From an uncultured Collinsella sp. (lineage in GTDB: Bacteria; Actinomycetota; Coriobacteriia; Coriobacteriales; Coriobacteriaceae): a DNA stretch of 27,991 nucleotides. Shown here piece by piece: positions 22,418 through 27,991 of the stretch. The notes beneath the pieces were generated by a model, which was not told the DNA's origin, did no database searches, and saw nothing but the letters and a program-made list of their open reading frames with translations. The position numbers and the translations under genes were made by a program. The stretch is from the NCBI GenBank assembly GCA_900545745.1, contig URAD01000022.1, forward strand, positions 1-27,991. The letters are read 5' to 3'. Each line of letters begins with the position of its first letter. Within the stretch, counting starts at the first letter, position 1.

Positions 22418-22435
22418 GTGGTACGACCCTACCAC
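22418..22435. promoter_or_regulatory. Small hairpin just 5' of the lysine riboswitch
   Basis: GTGGTA (22418-22423) and TACCAC (22430-22435) form a 6-bp inverted repeat two bases before P1 of the riboswitch. It is either part of the transcript's 5' end or an operator in the divergent promoter region. No clear -10/-35 pair could be fixed in 22436-22564 for either direction. Confidence 0.35.
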
Positions 22436-22564
22436 GAAGCACTTTACCAAACAAGAGTATTCGTATATAACGTTTAAAAAATGCAACGTTTTGCTAGAAA
22501 CATGCACACAACAATCCTGCGTCACAATAGATGGCAACTGATGCGCTCCACGAAGGGACCCTCT

Positions 22565-23752
22565 ATGACCGAGCTCCAAGAACTCCGTCGCTATCGTCGC
22601 GATCTCCATCGCATTCCGGAGCTCGATTTCGATCTTCCGCAAACCATTGCCTATATCGAGGACGTACTGGCGCCGCTCGCTTGCGAGGTAGTCCATCCGT
22701 GCCCGAGTTGTGTCTGTGCGTTTTTCGATGCTGGCGTGGGCGCCTCGCATGCTACGGCGATTCGTGCCGATATGGACGCGCTGCCCATCGAGGAGGCGAC
22801 GGGCGCGGCTTTCGTCTCGACGCATCCCGGCAAGATGCATGCCTGTGGCCACGATGGGCATATGGCTATGGCACTTGCCGCCGCAACCTATGTGGACCGT
22901 ACGATTCGCGAGCAGCCGGGTGCGCTTAAGCGCAACGTGCTCTTTGTGTTTCAGCCTGCCGAAGAAACGACCGGTGGTGCAAAGACGGTGTGCGAAAGCG
23001 GCGTGTTCGAGCGCTATGGTGTCGACCGCATCTTCGGATTTCATGTTTGGCCCGACCTGCCCGCTGCTACGCTGGCGAGCTGTCCTGGCCCACTGTTGGC
23101 GCGCTCGAGCGAGACGCATATCCACATCCACGGAGCGAGCATCCATATCGCCAAGACCTACGGCGTGCCGGTCGAGGAGTCACACGATGCGGCCTTGGCG
23201 GCAGCGAAGTTTTTGGTGGCCGAGCGCGAGCTGATGGACGAGATGGGCGCCAACGAGCCCTGCATCGGTAAGTTCGGCTTGCTGCAGGCCGGTACGGTTT
23301 GCAATGCGGTGGCGGGGGAGGCGCATGTCGCCGGCAGCCTGCGTGTGTTTACGGACGATATGTTCGACCGTGCGCGCGAGGGCGTACGCCGCGTGCTGGA
23401 CGATGCCTGTGCCGAGACGGGCTGCACGTATGATCTGGACTTTGCTGAAGGGTACCCGCCGGTCGACAACGACCCCGACCTGTTTGCCCGCATCGCACCC
23501 GCCCTGCCCGAGTTGCAGCTCGTTGACGAGCCGTTGCTGATTGCCGAGGATTTCGCCTTCTATCAGCGTCATCTGCCGGGGGTGTTTTTCTTGCTGGGCA
23601 CGGGCGTGCCGGCCGGGCAGGACAACCCAAGTGATGCCGAAGGCTGCCCCACTTACGCGACAAGCGCCCTACACACCGATACCATGCTCTTTGACGAGGA
23701 AATCCTGCTCAAAGGCCTCGACGTCTACAAACGATTACTTACGCTCGATTAG
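22565..23752 (+). CDS. M20-family amidohydrolase, probable N-acetyl-diaminopimelate deacetylase
   Basis: A 395-aa zinc-dependent M20D peptidase-family amidohydrolase. It has HRIPEL near the N-terminus, RADMDALPIEE, the metal motif HACGHDGHM (C94, H96), QPAEE with the catalytic glutamates near 133-134, and FGFHVWP with another ligand histidine. Members include N-acetyl-LL-diaminopimelate deacetylase, hippurate hydrolase and indole-acetyl-amino-acid hydrolases. Divergent placement from the DapA/DapB/DapH operon makes the deacetylase role the best guess: it would remove the acetyl group added by DapH. The start at 22565 has AAGGGA (22553-22558) at six-base spacing; upstream in-frame ATGs would translate the promoter region. 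It is not under the lysine riboswitch, which lies on the other strand. Substrate is inference. Confidence 0.85.
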   Translation: MTELQELRRYRRDLHRIPELDFDLPQTIAYIEDVLAPLACEVVHPCPSCVCAFFDAGVGASHATAIRADMDALPIEEATGAAFVSTHPGKMHACGHDGHMAMALAAATYVDRTIREQPGALKRNVLFVFQPAEETTGGAKTVCESGVFERYGVDRIFGFHVWPDLPAATLASCPGPLLARSSETHIHIHGASIHIAKTYGVPVEESHDAALAAAKFLVAERELMDEMGANEPCIGKFGLLQAGTVCNAVAGEAHVAGSLRVFTDDMFDRAREGVRRVLDDACAETGCTYDLDFAEGYPPVDNDPDLFARIAPALPELQLVDEPLLIAEDFAFYQRHLPGVFFLLGTGVPAGQDNPSDAEGCPTYATSALHTDTMLFDEEILLKGLDVYKRLLTLD

Positions 23753-23794
23753 GTCTCTGCGTCATTTACTCAGAAAATACGAACAAATGTACGC

Positions 23795-23840
23795 TATAAT
23801 ATAGGTGTAAGTCTATAGAAACGTTTGACGTTATTAACGT
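23795..23840 (+). promoter_or_regulatory. higBA promoter and operator candidates
   Basis: A perfect -10 TATAAT (23795-23800) is followed by two dyads: TATAG-N8-CTATA (23800-23817) and ACGTT-ATT-AACGT (23828-23840), the latter just before the AAGG ribosome binding site of higB. The -35 region is weak. Dyads overlapping the start of transcription are typical of toxin-antitoxin autorepression by the antitoxin. Confidence 0.6.
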
Positions 23841-23851
23841 AAGGCGATACT

Positions 23852-24133
23852 ATGATTGCATCCTATAAAGACAGAGATACCGAGCACTTTGCTATGGGCA
23901 TTCGGGTCAAGAAGTATGTTCCCTTTGAGCGTGTTGCTTTGAGGAAGATTCGACAGCTTCAGGTCTGCGTTTCTCTCGATGACCTCCGCGTCCCTCCGGG
24001 CAATCGTCTTGAAGCGCTGAAGGGCGATCGCGCCGGCCAATATAGCATCCGTGTCAATGAGCGCTATCGGGTTTGCTTTGAGTGGAGACTGGGGATGGCT
24101 TGGAATGTTGAAATCGTCGATTACCACAAATGA
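23852..24133 (+). CDS. higB: HigB-type toxin (RelE/ParE superfamily)
   Basis: A 93-aa protein of the HigB/RelE fold. HigB toxins cut mRNA on the translating ribosome and inhibit growth unless bound by HigA. The C-terminal half LRVPPGNRLEALKGDRAGQYSIRVN, then ERYRVCFEW and VEIVDYHK at the very end, is the standard HigB pattern, with basic residues and a C-terminal histidine near the active site. Toxin-first gene order with the antitoxin overlapping is typical of higBA. AAGG lies seven bases before the ATG. The length is normal and no key residue seems lost, so the toxin is probably active. Its location in an accessory stretch with pseudogenes fits horizontal acquisition. Confidence 0.9.
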   Translation: MIASYKDRDTEHFAMGIRVKKYVPFERVALRKIRQLQVCVSLDDLRVPPGNRLEALKGDRAGQYSIRVNERYRVCFEWRLGMAWNVEIVDYHK

Positions 24134-24446
24134 GGAGGCTGCAGGCGGCCTGTTGCCGCCGGTAACTCCAGGGGAGCTTCTTAAGGAGGAGTTTCTTGTC
24201 CCCATGGGCATTTCCCAATATCGTCTTGCAAAGGAGACCGGGATTCCGGCTCAGCGCATCGGGCAGATTGTTTTGGGCAAGCGCCGTGTGACGGCTGATA
24301 CTGATCTTCGTCTTTGCCGCTACTTTGGTCTGACGGATGGCTATTGGCTTCGCGCTCAGATGGCATTTGACCTTGAAGCCGAGAAAAGAAGAATCGAGCC
24401 GGAGCTCGACAAGATCGTTCCTGTCCAGCGGGCTATCGCAATGTAG
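24105..24446 (+). CDS. higA: HigA-type antitoxin (XRE-family HTH)
   Basis: A 113-aa helix-turn-helix antitoxin. The PPVTPGELLKEEFLVPMGISQYRLAKETGIP segment, followed by RIGQIVLGKRRVTADTDLRLCRYFG and YWLRAQMAFDLE, is the classic HigA/VapI domain. It neutralises HigB and, with it, represses the shared promoter. The gene overlaps higB by 29 bp. Several in-frame starts exist; the ATG at 24105 is chosen because a GGGGA lies nine bases upstream and it gives only a short leader before the conserved domain. A start at an earlier ATG (24051) would add 18 residues encoded wholly within higB. Confidence 0.9.
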   Translation: MLKSSITTNEEAAGGLLPPVTPGELLKEEFLVPMGISQYRLAKETGIPAQRIGQIVLGKRRVTADTDLRLCRYFGLTDGYWLRAQMAFDLEAEKRRIEPELDKIVPVQRAIAM

Positions 24447-24472
24447 ATCACGAGGGGACGGGGAATAGGGCA

Positions 24473-24799
24473 ATGAACAAACAACGCCGGCCAACTGCCG
24501 TGTATAGTCCGGGTGGGTGCGGATGTGGCTTGTTGCTGCTTCCGGTTGTTGTTGTGAGCATTGGCGTGATGTTTGCGCTTGCTGGGGTGGCTGCGGCGGC
24601 GCTCGTGCTGCTAATTGTGGCCATTGGCGTGACAATCTGGCTCTATCGCTGCCGCGAGCAGCGCCGTGCCGACGGCAAGTCTAATGTTGGCTGGATTATA
24701 TTTCTCGTCATCGCCTACCTATTGAGCATCAACTATCTGGTGTTCTTTGTTTTGCTGATGATTAGCACCTTTACCGGAGAGCCCGTCACGGTGGGATAG
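24473..24799 (+). CDS. Small membrane protein with three hydrophobic segments
   Basis: A 108-aa protein with no recognised family. A short basic N-terminus (KQRRP) and a CGCG patch precede two long hydrophobic stretches (about 19-34 and 36-57). A basic loop (YRCREQRRADGK) and a third segment (about 73-98) follow. The basic loop suggests it faces the cytoplasm. It follows higA by 26 bp on the same strand and might be read through from the toxin-antitoxin promoter. The ribosome binding site is weak (TAGGG five bases before ATG). Function unknown. Confidence 0.6.
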   Translation: MNKQRRPTAVYSPGGCGCGLLLLPVVVVSIGVMFALAGVAAAALVLLIVAIGVTIWLYRCREQRRADGKSNVGWIIFLVIAYLLSINYLVFFVLLMISTFTGEPVTVG

Positions 24800-24837
24800 G
24801 TTTTGCCTGAGTCTGGCGGGTACGCTGTCGATCGATG

Positions 24838-24881
24838 GCCCCGGGATGACCTCTGATTCAAGTCACCGGGGCTCAATTTTT
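24838..24881 (+). terminator. Intrinsic terminator after the small membrane protein
   Basis: A 7-bp GC-rich stem (24838-24844 with 24866-24872), extended by four more pairs TGAC/GTCA past a 2-nt bulge, followed by TCAATTTTT. It lies 38 bp after the stop. Confidence 0.8.
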
Positions 24882-25011
24882 ACCCATTTGGAGTCTCCGT
24901 GGCAGAATAGACGGCGTCCGACACCCGCGAGTGGCTCGGCATTAGACTGTTGCCAACAGCCGAGATCGCCCTCGCGCATCAGGCTGACGAGCCCCGGCAG
25001 TAAGGAGCGCC

Positions 25012-25605
25012 ATGAGCCGGATCATCGACGTCGCAGGAACCAAGCTTTCGATCCCGGAGGGGTACCTGCCCATGCAGCCCATGCCCGACGATCCTCCCGG
25101 ATCCCTGCCTCTGGGCATGGAGGTGCCGTCCGCCACGTGCTTCCTCATGGTCTTCCCCATCCCGCACGAGCAGGCCATGCCCTATGACGATCCCGACGAG
25201 GTGATCGAGGGCATCCACTGCTCCCTCGCGCAAGACCAGGGGCTCGTCGAGGTCAACACCTCCGCGACCGCCAAGGGAAAACGGGTCATTTACAGCGTGG
25301 TCAAGACCGCCGTGCAGCCCGCGGGCACCCAGTACGCGCTCACGCTCAACCTCGAGTGCACGGTGCACGACCTCTGCATCCAGGGCTTCTTCGATGAGGC
25401 CGGGGCGACGGGCATGCGCGATGCCGCCGTCTTCTCCATGACGGGCGCGTCTCCCGACGATTGGCGGCGCGATCCCTATGACCCCGTCATCACCGATGGG
25501 TACCTGATGAATCGCTCCGAGCTTCCGGAGTACGACCCGGCGTTTCCCGACCACCCGCTGAGCCTGCTCCGCTCGCTCGTGTGCGAGCTCGTCGAGAGCA
25601 ACTAG
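25012..25605 (+). CDS. Uncharacterised 197-aa acidic protein
   Basis: A soluble protein of a family I cannot name. It begins IIDVAGTKLSIPEGYLPMQPMPDDPPGS and has conserved-looking stretches DDPDEVIEGIH, YSVVKTAVQPAGTQYALTLNLE and GFFDEAGATGMRDA, then WRRDPYDP and FPDHPLSLLRSLV. The alternation of beta-strands and loops suggests a compact alpha/beta domain; there is no signal peptide or transmembrane helix and no catalytic motif. AAGGAG lies four bases before the ATG. Codon use is rich in C-ending codons and differs from the genes on either side, which together with pseudogenes nearby suggests recent arrival. Its stop codon overlaps the ribosome binding site of a 47-aa membrane peptide, so the two are co-translated. 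Confidence 0.75.
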   Translation: MSRIIDVAGTKLSIPEGYLPMQPMPDDPPGSLPLGMEVPSATCFLMVFPIPHEQAMPYDDPDEVIEGIHCSLAQDQGLVEVNTSATAKGKRVIYSVVKTAVQPAGTQYALTLNLECTVHDLCIQGFFDEAGATGMRDAAVFSMTGASPDDWRRDPYDPVITDGYLMNRSELPEYDPAFPDHPLSLLRSLVCELVESN

Positions 25606-25612
25606 GAGGCCG

Positions 25613-25756
25613 ATGGCGGGTCGAGCTCGATGGCGCCGGCGGACACCTGGCCAGTCGGTGGCTTCGCATCCCCCGGCCAAGGTCCTCAACCAGGCCACCG
25701 GCGTGGTGCTCGTGATCCTGGGTGTGGCCGTGGCTGCCTTCCGGCTGTTCATGTAG
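25613..25756 (+). CDS. 47-aa single-helix membrane peptide
   Basis: A small gene with a strong ribosome binding site, AGGAGG (25604-25609), which overlaps the stop codon of the preceding gene. The N-terminal half is very basic (MAGRARWRRRTPGQ). The C-terminal half, from VLNQATG to FRLFM, is one hydrophobic helix of about 18 residues. A terminator begins at the last base of its stop codon. The spacing, coupling and terminator argue that it is a real gene. The helix resembles the last helix of LysE-type exporters (NxxTGVxLxxLGV), so a decayed remnant of such a gene is an alternative. Confidence 0.65.
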   Translation: MAGRARWRRRTPGQSVASHPPAKVLNQATGVVLVILGVAVAAFRLFM

Positions 25757-25790
25757 CAAAGAAACCCCTGTGGGGGCTTCTTTGCTTTTT
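25756..25790. terminator. Terminator at the end of the 47-aa gene
   Basis: An 8-bp stem plus a 4-bp GC stem across one mismatch (25756-25768 with 25773-25785), a TGTG loop and five T residues on the + strand. The stop codon of the - strand pseudogene (25789-25791) lies inside the T tract, so the structure ends both units. Confidence 0.88.
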
Positions 25791-26364
25791 ACCAGATGAG
25801 GTCGCAGCGCCCAGAGAGAAAATCCTCGACGGTAACCGATCCCGCGGCGCTTCCCCCGACTACGAGCCTGATTGCGTTGGGATATCGCTTGAGGAATGTG
25901 GCCATGCCACCTTGCGACTTGGTAGTGCCGCTTTTCACCTCAATGGCAACCGTCTTAGATTGATCGTTACAGACGAAATCGACTTCGTCCTGCCCGTCTC
26001 TCCACCATTGAACCGAAAAGCCCTTTTCGGGGCTCGGGCCAGCAGGTATGCGCCGATGGCGCTCTCGATGAGATGGCCTCGCAGCGCACTATCCTGGAGG
26101 AGGAGATCCTTAGGACGGTTTGCCGTTGCTGTAATCAGCGAGGTGTCGTAGGCCATGAAGCGCGGCGATGAGCGGCGTTGCTGGAGCACATTGGGGCTGT
26201 ACTTAGACAGGCCGCATAAAACGCCAGCTTTTCCAAGGCTATCGAGATAGTGGGCGACGGTTGTCGTATTCCCCGCATCTTGGAGCTGGCCTACGAGCTT
26301 CGCGTAAGAGACCTCCTGCGCCGAATACTGGGTGCCTGGTTTGCACGTGTTTGCGCTGGTACAT
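25789..26364 (-). pseudogene. AAA+ ATPase (DUF4143 type) pseudogene: internal deletion and frameshift
   Basis: The - strand has a perfect ribosome binding site (AGGAGG, 26376-26371), an ATG at 26364 and the codons MYQRK, as in intact members. It then jumps out of frame into the C-terminal part of a DUF4143 ATPase: CKPGTQYSAQEV, KLVGQLQDAGNTTTVAHYLDSL, then RFMAYDTSLI and LLQDSALRGHLIESAIGAYL. The Walker motifs and most of the ATPase domain are missing. Near 26018 a second frame change in a run of T residues interrupts KRAF from SVQWWRDGQDEVDFV; after it the frame continues through AIEVKSG to CDLIW and a stop at 25789. The nuclease-like DEVDF..EVK pattern is typical of this family. The gene is dead by at least two lesions. 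Confidence 0.8.
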
Positions 26365-26397
26365 AGCTGCCCTCCTGATGTATGAGGATGGCATACG

Positions 26398-26425
26398 GCC
26401 TATTGAGTGATTTCACTCAATAGGC
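26398..26425. promoter_or_regulatory. Palindromic operator ahead of the DUF4143 pseudogene
   Basis: GCCTATTGAGTGA (26398-26410) and its exact complement TCACTCAATAGGC (26413-26425) surround a 2-bp centre. It lies 22 bp before the ribosome binding site of the pseudogene and has the look of an autoregulatory operator retained from the intact gene. Confidence 0.6.
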
Positions 26426-26435
26426 TTATGAAACG

Positions 26436-26473
26436 AACAATGGCCAGGTAGTGTGTGCTGCCTGGCCATTGTT
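26436..26473. terminator. 16-bp hairpin between remnants
   Basis: 13 perfect pairs (26436-26448 with 26461-26473) are extended by three more, one a T-G pair, around a TGTGTG loop. There is no good T tract on either strand. It probably marks the 3' end of the decayed membrane-protein gene on the - strand. Confidence 0.5.
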
Positions 26474-26490
26474 GTGATAGTGCACGTGAT

Positions 26491-26839
26491 GCTTGGCTGG
26501 TTGGCTTTCTGCTTGCGACGGATGATGACCTCGACGCCGTACGCCAGGTCGAAGTCGTCCTTTTCCAGATAGTCGAACGCGTTGAGCTTCATGTCGTTGG
26601 CGATGAACAGTGCGACGGCTACGGCAACCATAACCAGCAAGATGACGGCACCTACACCGCCGGCGGTGTCCTCTGAGACTTCAGGCGGGGCAGGCCGTTG
26701 CGCACGGAGAGGCTTGCCGCTTCGGCCATGCCGCCCATAACCATCGTGGGAACGGGGAGGCGATGCGCAGCCCGACACCGACGGCAATAGGCAGTGCGCA
26801 CGTTTGGGCGGTATCCAGAAACGTCTGCGCCTGTCTCGC
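26491..26839 (-). pseudogene. Decayed membrane-protein fragment
   Basis: Membrane-protein-like coding is spread over three frames on the - strand: FLDTAQTCALPIAVGVGLRIASPFP (first), TMVMGGMAEAASL (second) and EDTAGGVGAVILLVMVAVAVALFIAND followed by KLNAFDYLEKDDFDLAYGVEVIIRRKQ (third). Two hydrophobic helices and the FDYLEKDDFDL..GVE pattern recall the C-terminal part of a multi-spanning membrane protein seen in Gram-positive bacteria, but I cannot name the family. There is no complete N- or C-terminus, and the frames shift at least twice, so this is a pseudogene. Confidence 0.55.
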
Positions 26840-26939
26840 CGCGGTCCTCGCCGGCGAACTCCGCACCGTTGTCCGTGAGCACGGCACGGAACACGCGGCA
26901 CATCCCGTCGGCAGCAATGTGCTTACGGGCCTCTACCAA
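26840..26939 (-). pseudogene. DDE transposase remnant (IS30-like)
   Basis: One frame reads GMCRVFRAVLTDNGAEFAGED, which contains the second catalytic aspartate motif of DDE transposases (VLTDNGAEF), best matched to the IS30 family. Only about 30 residues are recognisable; no terminal repeats or other catalytic motifs remain. It abuts the stop codon of the 41-aa gene, so an insertion followed by deletion may have truncated that gene. Confidence 0.6.
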
Positions 26940-27058
26940 TCCACGTGCTTCATCATGTCGGCCTTGAGCTTTGCCTCCTCATTCCATTTCATGTGATTGT
27001 CGTAGCCCTTAGAGCATTCGACCACATACTCTAGGATGCACTCGATGTCTTCTGGCAT
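26933..27058 (-). CDS. 41-aa protein coupled to the RHH-YfbU gene
   Basis: A small reading frame beginning MPEDIECILEYVVECSKGYD and ending HVDW. It starts 10 bp after the stop of the RHH-YfbU gene, and its AGGAGG ribosome binding site overlaps that stop, so it is translationally coupled. The product is acidic at the N-terminus and helical with no hydrophobic segment. The stop lies exactly where transposase homology begins, so the protein may be a truncated form of a longer partner. Function unknown. Confidence 0.6.
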   Translation of the reverse strand: MPEDIECILEYVVECSKGYDNHMKWNEEAKLKADMMKHVDW

Positions 27059-27068
27059 CGGTTGCCTC

Positions 27069-27785
27069 CTAGTAGCCCGAGTCGTAACGCTGGGCGGCAA
27101 CGACCTTCTTAATTTCCTCGAGGCTGAGGAATCTGTCTCCGAGCATGTGCTTTCGCCAGAAAGGTTTGAAGCATCGCAGCATCCGGCGGTACATCTCGAG
27201 CCGGGGGCCGTGTGAGTTGCCGCCATCCGAATACTTCCTCAAAGGTTCCGCGAGCTCCTCGTAGCGCCCATCCGCAAAGAGGTATTTCATGTATCCGGCG
27301 AGTCGGCCCTCCTCCATGTCGTTGTAATCGAAGCCCTGAGGAGATATGTCACGCTCGTTCACCTCGGCCCTCCCATTTTCCGGTAGGTCCTCGTAGGACG
27401 CTCTGAGAACGCGGAACATATCGAGGATGTCGTACAGCTCCTCGCAACGAGCGTTGGGAATTTCCGGCAGAAGGGCCGCGAAGACCTCAGGGTACTCGCG
27501 CACGTAGCCCTTCTCGAAGATCTCCGCGTTGCGCTCATGGTACTCGGTATCGTTCTTGTTCTCAGCAAGGGCAGCGAGGATGAGCTCCTGGTCGCGGAGA
27601 ATGAGGCGGTTGACCGGCCCGATCGTCAAGGGGGCCATCTCCTCGGGGTAATCAGGGCGGGGGCTACCCACTATTGACCCGAGTGCCTCGTTGACCACCC
27701 CCGAGATGGTGTTGCCGGATTCCTGCGCCAACCCTTCAAGCTTGGTCTTGAGATCATCGCTGACCCGGATCGAAATGGTTGCCAT
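27069..27785 (-). CDS. Ribbon-helix-helix plus YfbU-domain protein
   Basis: A 238-aa two-part protein. Residues 1-about 40 (ATISIRVSDDLKTKLEGLA, then NTISGVVNEAL) form an antitoxin-type ribbon-helix-helix DNA-binding domain. From about residue 58 a YfbU domain follows: RLILRDQELILAAL, EYHERNAEIFEKGY, CEELYDILDMFRVL, then PQGFDYNDMEEGRLAGYMKYL and MYRRMLRCF. E. coli YfbU lacks the RHH part and its function is not established. The DNA-binding domain, a dyad 28 bp upstream of the start and a coupled small downstream gene suggest an autoregulated two-gene module. Start: ATG at 27785 behind AAGGAGG (27799-27793) at seven-base spacing. Confidence 0.85.
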   Translation of the reverse strand: MATISIRVSDDLKTKLEGLAQESGNTISGVVNEALGSIVGSPRPDYPEEMAPLTIGPVNRLILRDQELILAALAENKNDTEYHERNAEIFEKGYVREYPEVFAALLPEIPNARCEELYDILDMFRVLRASYEDLPENGRAEVNERDISPQGFDYNDMEEGRLAGYMKYLFADGRYEELAEPLRKYSDGGNSHGPRLEMYRRMLRCFKPFWRKHMLGDRFLSLEEIKKVVAAQRYDSGY

Positions 27786-27812
27786 CTGTATACCTCCTTA
27801 AATGTGTTCTAC

Positions 27813-27834
27813 TGTCATGTCTTACTGTATGACA
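27813..27834. promoter_or_regulatory. Operator candidate for the RHH-YfbU gene
   Basis: TGTCAT (27813-27818) and ATGACA (27829-27834) form an inverted repeat with a 10-bp spacer, 28 bp upstream of the start. On the + strand TACTGT also recurs at 14-bp spacing (27810 and 27824). RHH regulators commonly bind such repeats in their own promoters. Confidence 0.45.
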
Positions 27835-27888
27835 CTTACTAGATGACGTCAAATGTACCAAGACAACCGACCTGTGACCGGCTTAGAG

Positions 27889-27920
27889 AATGCCCGCAAC
27901 GGTAACGTTGAAGGCATTTT
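27889..27920. terminator. Hairpin near the right window edge
   Basis: AATGCC/GGCATT (27889-27894 with 27913-27918) plus CAACG/CGTTG (27897-27901 with 27906-27910) across a small internal loop, followed on the + strand by TTCTTG. Bases 27841-27888 and 27921-27991 hold no gene that I can recognise. A TTGACA on the - strand at about 27957-27962 may be part of a promoter or a mobile-element end. Confidence 0.4.
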
Positions 27921-27991
27921 CTTGCCCGCCTGTCACGGGGGGTGTTCCTATAGTTTTGTCAACTGGGCAATGCTGTTTTCGAGATTGAATC

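Noticed and set aside
22469..22490. Two AACGTT palindromes 16 bp apart in the divergent lysA/deacetylase region
   Set aside because: Short six-base palindromes in AT-rich DNA are common; a vague similarity to the higB dyad is not enough to propose a shared regulator.

Overview
The window looks like a chromosomal stretch from a gut actinobacterium of class Coriobacteriia, most likely Collinsella or a close relative. The basis is moderately high GC, strong AGGAGG-type ribosome binding sites, dense short operons separated by intrinsic terminators, and the gene set: acetylase-route diaminopimelate synthesis, L-lactate dehydrogenase, EttA and glutamine-dependent NadE. The genus is inferred from general resemblance, not from a search.

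Layout. 1-3700 carries sugar and nucleoside salvage genes on the + strand: deoC, a Cof-type HAD phosphatase, a beta-phosphoglucomutase-like HAD phosphatase and a FrlD-like PfkB kinase. A 226-bp element with 29-bp terminal inverted repeats (3702-3927) follows. 3935-5526 (-) is a tcdA-tatD operon. 5708-6801 holds an orphan terminator and then an sdpR-sdpI pair (ArsR-family autorepressor and SdpI-family membrane protein). 6987-8666 is ettA. Two Coriobacteria-type proteins of unknown function with long low-complexity regions lie at 8728-11128 (-). 11332-15745 (+) contains nadE, a PLP aminotransferase behind a structured leader and terminator, and L-lactate dehydrogenase. 15875-18131 (+) has an Mbeg1-like alpha/beta hydrolase, flanked by repeated TGGTGCA motifs, and a YejK/NdpA-like nucleoid-associated protein.

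The most interesting region is 18386-23752. On the - strand it has a lysine riboswitch, then one open reading frame that joins diaminopimelate decarboxylase (LysA) to dihydrodipicolinate synthase (DapA), then dapB and dapH. An M20 deacetylase that could supply the deacetylation step of the same acetylase pathway is divergently transcribed. The fused frame contains a consensus Shine-Dalgarno sequence exactly six bases before the DapA methionine, so the cell could make both a 769-aa bifunctional enzyme and free 296-aa DapA. The riboswitch would place the first and last enzymes of lysine synthesis under one lysine-sensing control.

23795-27991 is accessory DNA: a higBA toxin-antitoxin pair, a small three-helix membrane protein, an unrecognised 197-aa protein coupled to a 47-aa membrane peptide, an AAA+/DUF4143 ATPase pseudogene that kept its operator, ribosome binding site and start codon but lost its N-terminal domain, scraps of a transposase and of a membrane protein, and an RHH-YfbU protein coupled to a 41-aa reading frame. 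No tRNA, rRNA or CRISPR array was seen.
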